Shown: piece by piece, positions 1 through 5,180 of the stretch
How positions within the stretch are numbered: the first letter of the stretch is position 1
How the letters are laid out: each line of letters opens with the position of its first letter
DNA from: a virus
Virus record (IMG/VR): IMGVR_UViG_3300030389_001604
Location: 1 to 34,447 of that record
Length of the DNA stretch: 34,447 bases
Reading direction: 5' to 3' (one strand)
The notes under the pieces: model-generated
Database searches by the model: none
What the model was told of the DNA's origin: nothing
Seen by the model: only the letters and a program-made list of their open reading frames with translations
Position numbers and translations under genes: made by a program

Positions 1-194
1 GGAAAAGCCTAAAATGGGTGACAATGTCTAAAAACCCTTGCTCTGATTGTAAAAAAAGAGCTGGTGAGGTAGATACTTGGGATAACTGGGAATCTAGGGG
101 TATGCCATCTAGTGGATGGAGTATATGCAAAGAATATTGTTATTGTCAGTTAATGCCAGCAGATATGGATATTGATGATACAATTATTATATGA
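1..194 (+). CDS. MuF-like minor head protein, C-terminal part
   Basis: This is the 3' end of the gene that is complete at 33855-34319, seen again because of the terminal overlap. The visible part carries the cysteine- and tryptophan-containing C-terminal motif of Mu F/SPP1 gp7-type minor head proteins (NPCSDCKKRAG, then a GMPSSGW segment and CKEYCYC). Its protein sequence is identical to the right-hand copy over the shared part, because the two base differences here are silent. It ends in an ATGA overlap with the next gene. Confidence 0.85.
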   Translation, partial: KSLKWVTMSKNPCSDCKKRAGEVDTWDNWESRGMPSSGWSICKEYCYCQLMPADMDIDDTIII

Positions 195-322
195 AAAAAT
201 TTACATTATTAAACTGTTTTTGTTTAAACTGTCATTGGGTTTGGGAAGTATTAGGAGTTGATGTTGACAGAGAACAAGAATGTCCTGAGTGCAAATCTTT
301 TGATGTTAAAACATTTATTAAG
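1..322. repeat. Left copy of terminal overlap
   Basis: Bases 1-322 match 34126-34447 with four substitutions and no indels, at 68, 125, 202 and 228. This closes the genome into a 34,125-bp circle. The overlap spans the end of the MuF-like gene and most of the zinc-ribbon gene that follows it. Three of the four differences are at silent third codon positions. Confidence 0.95.
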
Positions 323-331
323 AAAGATTAA
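191..331 (+). CDS. Small zinc-ribbon protein
   Basis: A 46-residue ORF starts at the ATG of an ATGA overlap with the MuF-like gene and is therefore probably translationally coupled to it. It carries two cysteine pairs, CFCLNC near residues 9-14 and CPEC near residues 31-34, which fits a single zinc ribbon. It is the last gene of the rightward packaging operon and its stop codon lies 14 bp inside the 3' end of the oppositely oriented small terminase gene. The right-hand partial copy differs by one amino acid (Asn to Ser in LNCHW). Function unknown; no family recognised with confidence. Confidence 0.7.
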   Translation: MKKFTLLNCFCLNCHWVWEVLGVDVDREQECPECKSFDVKTFIKKD

Positions 332-953
332 GTGCTTTTTCTCTCTTTATAATCTTTTCTTGCCAAGCCTTTCTTTGTGCTGGTGTTTGCCTACCTTTTT
401 CTGGTTTAGCAATTCCTACAGCCTCTGCTCTTTTTCTCCAACGCCTAGCTTCTCTTCTTTTTTGATTCTTTTTATCTAGCTTTATCTGTTGGCGATTTAT
501 CTCACCTTTTGTAATTGGTTTTTCTGGCACTATAGGTCTCTGTGGCAAAACCTCAATATCATCATAATCTGCATCTACCACTTCTACTTCTTCCATATCA
601 GATGCTTGTGAACTTAAAAACTTCTCAAAAGGACTTTGGTGATTGTTTACTTCTACTCTCTTAATAAGTTTACCTGAGTGTTCCAATACCAATCTTCCAG
701 CCTGTACATTACCAGCTTCAGCCTCTCTAACCATACTGTTTAATACTGTCGGCAACCTAGAACCAAAAGTAACCATATACTTCTGATAGAACACCTCTAC
801 AAACTCTGGGTCTTTCATCCATCTGCGTAAAGTAGATACATTTACTCCTGATTTCTCAGCTACATCTATCATTTTAGCCTCTGGATCAGTAACCAACATA
901 TCTATGGCAATACCCATAGCTGGCTTTAATTTCTCTGGTAGGTTAACACTCAT
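318..953 (-). CDS. terS: Terminase small subunit-like HTH protein
   Basis: The 211-residue product has an N-terminal helix-turn-helix (roughly residues 20-50, with a SGVNVSTLRRWMKDPEF segment) resembling the DNA-recognition domain of phBC6A51-type small terminases. A helical middle could oligomerise, an acidic stretch follows near residues 115-135 (MEEVEVVDADYDD), and the tail from about residue 155 is very basic. The role would be recognition of the packaging site and presentation of DNA to the large terminase. The gene stands alone on the minus strand, away from the large terminase, and overlaps the end of the converging operon by 14 bp. No Shine-Dalgarno precedes the ATG, and a consensus -10 box ends only 8 bases upstream, so the mRNA may be leaderless. 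A CGCTC repeat array lies just upstream. Another HTH DNA-binding protein is the main alternative. Confidence 0.7.
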   Translation of the reverse strand: MSVNLPEKLKPAMGIAIDMLVTDPEAKMIDVAEKSGVNVSTLRRWMKDPEFVEVFYQKYMVTFGSRLPTVLNSMVREAEAGNVQAGRLVLEHSGKLIKRVEVNNHQSPFEKFLSSQASDMEEVEVVDADYDDIEVLPQRPIVPEKPITKGEINRQQIKLDKKNQKRREARRWRKRAEAVGIAKPEKGRQTPAQRKAWQEKIIKREKALNLS

Positions 954-961
954 TATGGTAT

Positions 962-990
962 ATTATACGGACTTTCTTACTTTGATACAA
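962..990 (-). promoter_or_regulatory. Promoter of small terminase gene
   Basis: On the minus strand TTGTAT (990-985) and a perfect TATAAT (967-962) are separated by 17 bp. The expected transcription start, about 7 bases past the -10 box, falls within one or two bases of the ATG at 953. Confidence 0.6.
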
Positions 991-1026
991 GTTTTAATGG
1001 ACTTTCTTTTGACTTTTTTTACGGAA

Positions 1027-1161
1027 CGCTCCATAAGACTTTGTTTTCGCTCATTTTGTGGGGAATACGATATATTCAAACCGCTCAAATCGCTCATCCG
1101 CCCTATACCCTAAACGCTCATAACGCTCATTTAGCTCAAAACATAAACGCTCATAACGCTC
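1027..1161. repeat. CGCTC iteron-like array, 33-bp period
   Basis: CGCTC occurs at 1027, 1048, 1082, 1091, 1115, 1124, 1148 and 1157. The last six form three doublets with exactly 9 bp between members and exactly 33 bp between doublets. The two rightmost doublets share AAACGCTCATAACGCTCA. The array lies immediately upstream of the small terminase gene, so it could be a pac/small-terminase binding site, a replication iteron set or an operator. Confidence 0.8.
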
Positions 1162-1244
1162 AGATTAAAGAAAATACTTGCTTATTTGGTGGGGTGTTTG
1201 TATATACGAATTAAATTCCATTAAATCAAGTAAAATATTTTTAG

Positions 1245-1267
1245 TTAATGAGAATGAGACTCAACAA
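1245..1267. repeat. Imperfect TGAGA-N5 inverted repeat
   Basis: TTAATGAGA, five central bases ATGAG, then ACTCAACAA. The left arm is identical to the one at 3098, while the right arm has diverged. It appears to be a degenerate fourth copy of the three sites at 3098-3226. Confidence 0.55.
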
Positions 1268-1468
1268 GAGAAAATCCTTCAGAGAAGAAAACTCATAAAA
1301 TACCCCTAAAAAGCTATAAAAAAAGTTTTTGATGTCTATATACTAGTAATTGCCTATTCATTGGATTTAGGGCGGTTTTAAGGCTTTAAAGCCTATCACA
1401 TTTTAAATGATCATTCAATTTAGAATAAAATAAAAATCTATTCTCAATAAATGAGAATAATAAAAAAA

Positions 1469-1521
1469 TGTTAAAAAATAACAATTTTTTTATTGACATC
1501 AATTTAGATTAAAACTATTTT
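1469..1521 (+). promoter_or_regulatory. Operator-like palindrome and promoter
   Basis: The palindrome TGTTAAAAAATAACA (1469-1483) lies 9 bp upstream of TTGACA (1493-1498), which is 17 bp from TATTTT (1516-1521). A perfect -35 box and optimal spacing make this one of the best promoters in the window. It should drive the three genes 1559-2769. The palindrome is a variant of the TTGTTAAAATTTAACAA element found elsewhere in the genome. Confidence 0.7.
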
Positions 1522-1558
1522 CAAATACATTATTAATTAAAAATAAAGGTAAATAACA

Positions 1559-1756
1559 ATGCTAGACCCTAAATACTATAATCAATTATCAAGTTTACAA
1601 AATGAGATCATTAGATTACAGCTAAATGACATTAAATCATTAAGTAAAAAAGATATTTTTAATATGTTTCAAAACATCATTGAAAAAATACATCAAATAA
1701 AACATGGTGAGGAGGTGTATACCAAAAATAAAGGAACAAATAACAATGAAAGATAA
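1559..1756 (+). CDS. Small hypothetical protein
   Basis: A 65-residue, probably all-helical protein (MLDPKYYNQLSSLQNEI at the start), rich in Asn, Lys and Ile, with no cysteine pair or membrane segment. It is the first gene behind the promoter at 1493-1521. Its ATG is preceded by AAAGGTAAATAACA, a leader very like those of the next two genes. Its 3' end overlaps the next gene by 11 bp. Family not recognised. Confidence 0.6.
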   Translation: MLDPKYYNQLSSLQNEIIRLQLNDIKSLSKKDIFNMFQNIIEKIHQIKHGEEVYTKNKGTNNNER

Positions 1757-2003
1757 ATTTTCATTTAAAAAAATAAAAAAATCTATTGAGATGGAAACTC
1801 ACAGAATAATACTAGAAAATTCAGAAGAATTACAAATTTTAGATGATCAAAAAAACATTGATGACTATTTGTATCAGAGGGTTTTTGAGGAGATAAAAAT
1901 TGCTATCTATATAGGGATTTCCAAGGCTATAAAGAATAATAAAGCAATGAACAAGCAAGTTAAAAAACTAAAAAACATACTAGGAGAAATAAACAATGAC
2001 TAA
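1746..2003 (+). CDS. Small helical hypothetical protein
   Basis: An 85-residue helical protein with basic ends. An in-frame ATG exists at 1704, but the start at 1746 is chosen because it follows AAAGGAACAAATAACA, matching the leaders of both neighbours, and reduces the overlap with the previous gene. The 3' end overlaps the gp88-like gene by 8 bp, so the three genes look co-translated. It may be a partner of the gp88-like protein; no family recognised. Confidence 0.6.
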   Translation: MKDKFSFKKIKKSIEMETHRIILENSEELQILDDQKNIDDYLYQRVFEEIKIAIYIGISKAIKNNKAMNKQVKKLKNILGEINND

Positions 2004-2769
2004 GCATTTCAAAGGGATTTTATTGAGTCCACCAAACATTAATTTTAAAGCATTAAAAAATATCAAGCTAAAAGTACATACTTATTTTTTAAGCCTTGCA
2101 CCTTCTGATATTTCTGGCTTTAACGTTTGCTCTTATGCTAATAGAGTCAGCATAAATGAAAATGATCCTAATAAATCTAATTGTAGTTACGTTTGTGTAG
2201 CTCATAATGGAAATGGAAGATATCCTAATGTGGTCAAATCGAGAATTAAAAAAACTAGAAGGGTTTTTCTTGATAGAGATAATTTTTTAATTGATCTAGT
2301 GAAGGATATTTACAAGGCTATAGAGTACTCTAACTTTTATGGTTTTGAACCTACATTTAGACTAAATGCATATAGTGACCTACCTTTTGAAAGAATCAAG
2401 ATAAAAGCCTTTGGCAATTGTACCATTTTAGAATTGTTTCCAGATGTCACGTTTTATGACTACTCAAAAGTACCAAACAGAAAAACATCTAATAATTATG
2501 AACTTACCTATTCTCATTATGGCAATTGGAAAACAACAGAAGACCAAATAAAAAAAGGTTACAACGTCGCAATGGTTTTTAATACAAAAAAGGCTGAAAA
2601 ACTGCCTAAAACTTTTAAGGGTCTAAAGGTAGTAGATGGAGATAAAACCGACCTTAGAACATCCAAAAATGATGGAATTAAAACCATTGTGGGATTAAGG
2701 GCGAAAATGTCAAAGGCTAAAATACAAGAGGAATTAAATAATAAAATTTCTTTTGTTGTAGACCCCTAA
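1996..2769 (+). CDS. gp88/DUF7227-like protein
   Basis: The 257-residue product resembles proteins related to mycobacteriophage gene 88 (DUF7227-type), found on phages and plasmids. Recognisable blocks are SLAPSDISGFNVCSYA near residue 35, a cysteine segment around residues 60-70, VVKSRIKKTRRVFLDRDNF around 80-100, RLNAYSDLPFE near 125, VTFYDYSKVPNRK near 155, GYNVAMVF near 190, then VVDGDKTDLR and IVGLRAK near the C terminus. No biochemical function is established for the family as far as I know; a link to DNA replication or mobility is only an inference from its plasmid and phage distribution. Here it is the third gene of a module closed by a terminator and flanked by two repeat-rich non-coding regions. 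Family call from memory of the motif pattern. Confidence 0.65.
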   Translation: MTKHFKGILLSPPNINFKALKNIKLKVHTYFLSLAPSDISGFNVCSYANRVSINENDPNKSNCSYVCVAHNGNGRYPNVVKSRIKKTRRVFLDRDNFLIDLVKDIYKAIEYSNFYGFEPTFRLNAYSDLPFERIKIKAFGNCTILELFPDVTFYDYSKVPNRKTSNNYELTYSHYGNWKTTEDQIKKGYNVAMVFNTKKAEKLPKTFKGLKVVDGDKTDLRTSKNDGIKTIVGLRAKMSKAKIQEELNNKISFVVDP

Positions 2770-2795
2770 AACATACCATAAAACAAACCCTATTT

Positions 2796-2822
2796 AAGCC
2801 CCTTCATTTAAGGGGCTTTTTA
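2796..2822 (+). terminator. Rho-independent terminator after gp88-like gene
   Basis: A 9-bp perfect stem AAGCCCCTT/AAGGGGCTT with loop CATTT, followed by T residues, lies 27 bp past the stop codon of the gp88-like gene. Confidence 0.85.
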
Positions 2823-2845
2823 GGTGACAAAAGGATTTTAAAAAT

Positions 2846-2929
2846 ATGATAATTACATTAATAGAAATATTACTAATTGCCTTTGGTTTGTTCCTTTTGA
2901 AATATTTAGGAAACAAGCTATTCAATTAA
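2846..2929 (+). CDS. 27-residue membrane micropeptide
   Basis: The ORF encodes a 27-residue peptide that is almost entirely one hydrophobic helix (core ITLIEILLIAFGLFLL) followed by a short basic/polar tail KYLGNKLFN. AAAGGA lies about 10 bases upstream of the ATG. The gene sits by itself between two strong terminators (2796-2822 and 2935-2963), with no independent promoter that I can see. Size and architecture recall single-helix toxins of type I toxin-antitoxin systems or small phage membrane effectors, but nothing in the sequence proves either. Too short for homology to be decisive. Confidence 0.5.
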   Translation: MIITLIEILLIAFGLFLLKYLGNKLFN

Positions 2930-2934
2930 ATATT

Positions 2935-2963
2935 AAACCCCTTATTAATTAGGGGTTTTTTTG
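2935..2963 (+). terminator. Rho-independent terminator after micropeptide
   Basis: An 8-bp stem AAACCCCT/AGGGGTTT with loop TATTAATT runs into a T-rich tract. It begins 5 bp after the stop codon at 2927-2929. Confidence 0.85.
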
Positions 2964-2992
2964 CTATAGTTCATTGAAAATTGATAAAAAAT

Positions 2993-3097
2993 AAGGCTTA
3001 AATTTAGCTTTTAAAGGCGTTTTTTTAGTTTAGGCAATACTTACCAAGGCTAGAAAATAAAACGTTTTTTTAAGGCATTTTTAAAGGTTTTTAAGCC
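2993..3097. repeat. AAGGC motif repeats
   Basis: AAGGC recurs at 2993, 3013, 3046 and 3072, with longer forms TTTTAAAGGC (3009-3018) and TTTTAAGGC (3068-3076), and an inverted TTTTTAAGCC at 3088-3097. TTTTAAGGC also occurs at 1376-1384 in the other non-coding region. Confidence 0.5.
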
Positions 3098-3226
3098 TTA
3101 ATGAGAATAAATCTCATTAAAAATGAATGATTAAAAATCTAGTAAATTCTTATTGAGAATCAGTCTCATTAAGCATTGATGTGGGATCGGTCTAGAAAAA
3201 ACCTTATTGAGAACGAGTCTCAATAA
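3098..3226. repeat. Three phased TGAGA-N5-TCTCA inverted repeats
   Basis: Three 23-bp sites with 9-bp arms around a 5-bp centre: 3098-3120 (TTAATGAGA/TCTCATTAA, centre ATAAA), 3150-3172 (TTATTGAGA/TCTCATTAA, centre ATCAG) and 3204-3226 (TTATTGAGA/TCTCAATAA, centre ACGAG). Start-to-start spacing is 52 and 54 bp, about five helical turns. The pattern suggests cooperative binding of a dimeric DNA-binding protein. The sites also resemble Fur boxes. Confidence 0.8.
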
Positions 3227-3341
3227 CAAAATATGTCAGTAAGAAAAAATAATATAGGAAATATGGCTATAGTAAAACATAATTTATATTTTATAATTAT
3301 ACTTTATAATTTTGCTTTATAATTATAGGGTGTAAAAAAAA

Positions 3342-3393
3342 TGTTAAAATTTAACAAAAAAAAACTTGACTCTAATTTTTATTCGTATAAAAT
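3342..3393 (+). promoter_or_regulatory. Operator-like palindrome and promoter
   Basis: The palindrome TGTTAAAATTTAACA (3342-3356) lies 9 bp upstream of TTGACT (3366-3371), with TAAAAT (3388-3393) 16 bp further on. This is the same arrangement as at 1469-1521 and should drive the gene at 3436. Its -10 box is less certain than its -35 box. Confidence 0.6.
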
Positions 3394-3435
3394 TTGCAAT
3401 AGATATTTTATTAAAAAACAAAAAGGAGAAATCAA

Positions 3436-4038
3436 ATGTCTAATCAAAATGGAAACCCTATCACAACTACTTTAAAAAAGGTAGATGACTCAGAAGTAAA
3501 GAAATTCTTTACTGAAGGCGTTCAACTTCAAAAGCTAACTAAAAAAATGACTGACTTAATTAAGCGTGATTTTTTTCACAGAGATAAAAAAACCAATACT
3601 ACAAAGTTGACAAAAGAACTGGATAGAATATTGGCAAATAAAGACCCTAGATCGCAAAAAAAGATAGCTAACGTCAAAGCATTTGTTAGAAAGCAATTGC
3701 AAACCCTTATAAAATCTAAACAAACTCAGCAAGTCTTATTAGGTGATTTAGTGACAGTAAGAAAAGTAACAATGAAAAAAGTTACTCAACCAATGATTGA
3801 TGATGTTAACAATGAAAGATTCATAGGTAAATTTGAGCAAAATGATCTAGGTAAGTTCAGAGTAGTCGAGGAGAAAAAAGAAGAGAAAAACAATGATCTT
3901 GATCTTTGGGAAGATTTATTGAAATTAATTGATAAGCATTCAGTAGATACTTCTGTTATAAGAAATACTTGTGATGATCTTGATCAAGGTATATTTTCAT
4001 ATGAACAAAAGGAGAGTAAGCATAGGAAAGTAGCATAG
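3436..4038 (+). CDS. Basic hypothetical protein, possible regulator
   Basis: The 200-residue product is strongly basic in its first two-thirds (many Lys pairs, QLQKLTKKMTDLIKRDFF near residue 30, VKAFVRKQLQTLIKSKQ near residue 85) and has an acidic cluster after residue 145 (EEKKEEKNNDLDLWEDLL). It is predicted helical, with no enzyme motif or membrane segment. A good SD (AAAAGGAG) precedes the ATG. The gene is alone between its own promoter, which carries the palindrome at 3342-3356, and a terminator at 4068-4093. Charge, position and monocistronic layout make an autoregulated DNA-binding regulator plausible, but I recognise no family and no clear HTH. Confidence 0.6.
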   Translation: MSNQNGNPITTTLKKVDDSEVKKFFTEGVQLQKLTKKMTDLIKRDFFHRDKKTNTTKLTKELDRILANKDPRSQKKIANVKAFVRKQLQTLIKSKQTQQVLLGDLVTVRKVTMKKVTQPMIDDVNNERFIGKFEQNDLGKFRVVEEKKEEKNNDLDLWEDLLKLIDKHSVDTSVIRNTCDDLDQGIFSYEQKESKHRKVA

Positions 4039-4067
4039 GCAAAGTCCTTATAATCACATATACCATT

Positions 4068-4093
4068 AAGCCGACTCATACAGTCGGCTTTTT
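4068..4093 (+). terminator. Rho-independent terminator
   Basis: A 9-bp perfect stem AAGCCGACT/AGTCGGCTT with loop CATAC is followed by TTT. It ends the transcript of the gene at 3436. The hairpin and its flank are a near-duplicate of 4389-4414. Confidence 0.85.
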
Positions 4094-4123
4094 GGGTGCA
4101 AAAACTAAAAGGAGAAAAAAACA

Positions 4124-4351
4124 ATGATGATATTAAATTATAAATCAAAAAAGCAGTTGAAGGAATCTATTGGACAACCATTAGATTATACTGAGACTTC
4201 ATTTTTTGGCAATGAATATAAACCTGATGGCACTTTTTGTGGTTGTAATAGACCTTACTCACCTGAGTATCCAAAGTTTGAACAAAGGAAAGGTCGTGAA
4301 TTTTTTGCTGAAGTAACCATGAAAAACAACAAAATACATAAGGTAAAATAA
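4124..4351 (+). CDS. Small conserved-looking phage protein
   Basis: A 75-residue product (74 if the second ATG at 4127 is used) with a compact beta-rich look: NYKSKKQLKESIGQPL at the start, SFFGNEYKPDGTFCGCNRP in the middle and EFFAEVTMKNNKIHKVK at the end. The CGC pair might bind metal. SD AAAAGGAG lies upstream. I believe similar short proteins occur in other marine phages, but no function is known to me. The gene stands alone between two duplicated terminators, so it forms an independent cassette. Confidence 0.7.
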   Translation: MMILNYKSKKQLKESIGQPLDYTETSFFGNEYKPDGTFCGCNRPYSPEYPKFEQRKGREFFAEVTMKNNKIHKVK

Positions 4352-4360
4352 AATAATAAA

Positions 4361-4377
4361 TTGTTAAAATTTAACAA
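4361..4377. promoter_or_regulatory. 17-bp palindrome TTGTTAAAATTTAACAA
   Basis: Perfect palindrome around a central A, 9 bp past the stop codon at 4349-4351 and 11 bp before the terminator at 4389. Identical to the copy at 5684-5700 and, on the other strand, to those at 12354 and 22714. Confidence 0.8.
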
Positions 4378-4388
4378 TATCCAATTAC

Positions 4389-4414
4389 AAAGCCGATTCA
4401 TATAATCGGCTTTT
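4389..4414 (+). terminator. Rho-independent terminator, duplicate
   Basis: Stem AAAGCCGATT/AATCGGCTTT with loop CATAT and a short T run. Compared with 4068-4093 one C-G pair has become T-A on both sides, so pairing is kept. The flank after the hairpin (GGGGTGAAAAAACTAAAGGA) also matches that of the first copy. Confidence 0.85.
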
Positions 4415-4440
4415 GGGGTGAAAAAACTAAAGGAAACGCA

Positions 4441-4716
4441 ATGAAAAAAGAAATAAGGGTAATAGATATAGACTGGGTTAATGATGTTAAAGAGTTAACC
4501 CAAAATAATAATCATACTGATGCTAGGTTACTTATAGCAAAATTATTAGATAGCAAGGCTTATATAAAATTTTATTCTGCTATTAAAAGCATTCAAGATT
4601 TTTACGGATATAAGCCATACCATTTAAGTCAACTTTGCAATGATATGGAGAAACCATTTATGAGGTATATTAAAAATAACGTAGAAAACTACGATGATTT
4701 TTATAATGCTTTATAA
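4441..4716 (+). CDS. Hypothetical protein
   Basis: A 91-residue, mainly helical soluble product beginning MKKEIRVIDIDWVNDVKEL, with an aromatic-rich second half (FYGYKPYHLSQLCNDMEKPFM, then YDDFYNAL at the end). The SD is AAAGGAAACGCA directly upstream. It is the first gene after the second duplicated terminator and opens a run of small accessory genes. No family recognised. Confidence 0.65.
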   Translation: MKKEIRVIDIDWVNDVKELTQNNNHTDARLLIAKLLDSKAYIKFYSAIKSIQDFYGYKPYHLSQLCNDMEKPFMRYIKNNVENYDDFYNAL

Positions 4717-4743
4717 TAATAAATAATTAAGGGAGAACTATAA

Positions 4744-4896
4744 ATGAAGAAACCAACTCAGCGACAAAAAGAAATTGAAAGAACAAAAAAAACTTTAGAT
4801 GAATTAATAAATATAAGTAATAATTTAGGTCACTCTATACCTTCAAAGATAATTTTGCATCTTGAACAAAAACTTGATAGATTAGAAATAACTTGA
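4744..4896 (+). CDS. Small helical hypothetical protein
   Basis: A 50-residue charged helical peptide (MKKPTQRQKEIERTKKTLDEL at the start, LHLEQKLDRLEIT at the end), likely a short coiled coil. It has a good SD (AAGGGAG) and lies 27 bp after the previous gene. The next gene's promoter overlaps its stop codon. No family recognised. Confidence 0.55.
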   Translation: MKKPTQRQKEIERTKKTLDELINISNNLGHSIPSKIILHLEQKLDRLEIT

Positions 4897-4919
4897 CTAT
4901 TATATTTAGTATATTTAAT
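4893..4919 (+). promoter_or_regulatory. Weak candidate promoter
   Basis: TTGACT (4893-4898) is followed 15 bp later by TTTAAT (4914-4919) in very AT-rich DNA. The spacing is short, so this is a modest candidate for transcription of the gene at 4946. Confidence 0.35.
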
Positions 4920-4945
4920 TTAAAGTTAACTAGAGGAGAAAAATA

Positions 4946-5152
4946 ATGAAATTGCAAGACAAGATACATAAAGTAGCAACTTGGATAGCATTCGATACAA
5001 GCACAGATAAAGAACTTTATGATGAAATAAAATGGTTACTAACAAGAATGTACGATCATCCAAGTTATGAAGAAAATGAGCCAAATAAAATTGATGATGA
5101 TTATGATGCAATATTATATGGTTTTTTCGGTAATGAAAAGGAGAGTAAATGA
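4946..5152 (+). CDS. Acidic hypothetical protein
   Basis: A 68-residue protein with an amphipathic helical start (KLQDKIHKVATWIAF) and an acidic second half (SYEENEPNKIDDDYDAILYGFF). SD AGAGGAG is well placed. Soluble, function unknown; size and charge are typical of early accessory phage proteins. Confidence 0.6.
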   Translation: MKLQDKIHKVATWIAFDTSTDKELYDEIKWLLTRMYDHPSYEENEPNKIDDDYDAILYGFFGNEKESK

Positions 5153-5180
5153 CTTTATTAACTAAAGGAGATAAGAAGTA

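Larger units (their letters stand above)
954..1558. other. Gene-free regulatory region
   Basis: This 605-bp region has no credible gene on either strand. It holds the small terminase promoter, the CGCTC array, a TGAGA/TCTCA-type inverted repeat, a perfect 14-bp palindrome AGGCTTTAAAGCCT (1381-1394) preceded by TTTTAAGGC (1376-1384), a palindrome AATGATCATT (1406-1415), an inside-out repeat TATTCTCA-N5-TGAGAATA (1439-1459) and an operator-like palindrome with a promoter before the gene at 1559. Several of these motif types recur in the region 2930-3435. Confidence 0.75.
2930..3435. other. Gene-free repeat-rich region, possible origin
   Basis: This stretch of about 500 bp has no credible gene. 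In order it holds a terminator, a run of AAGGC/TTTTAAGGC motifs (2993-3097), three TGAGA-N5-TCTCA inverted repeats (3098-3226), very AT-rich DNA (about 3230-3330), and an operator-like palindrome with a promoter. Direct motifs, phased inverted repeats and an AT-rich stretch together resemble a replication origin or a complex operator; the sequence alone cannot decide. Confidence 0.6.

Noticed and set aside
258-479. Rightward 73-codon ORF opposite the small terminase gene
   Set aside because: A Phe/Ser/Leu-rich shadow of the real minus-strand gene, without SD.
904-1113. Rightward 69-codon ORF over the repeat array
   Set aside because: It runs out of the antisense strand of the small terminase gene into the CGCTC array, has no SD, and its amino-acid make-up looks like translated non-coding DNA.
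1027-1161. CGCTC repeats as a CRISPR array
   Set aside because: Repeats are only about 9 bp, the intervening sequence is itself repeated rather than unique, and no cas-like genes are present.
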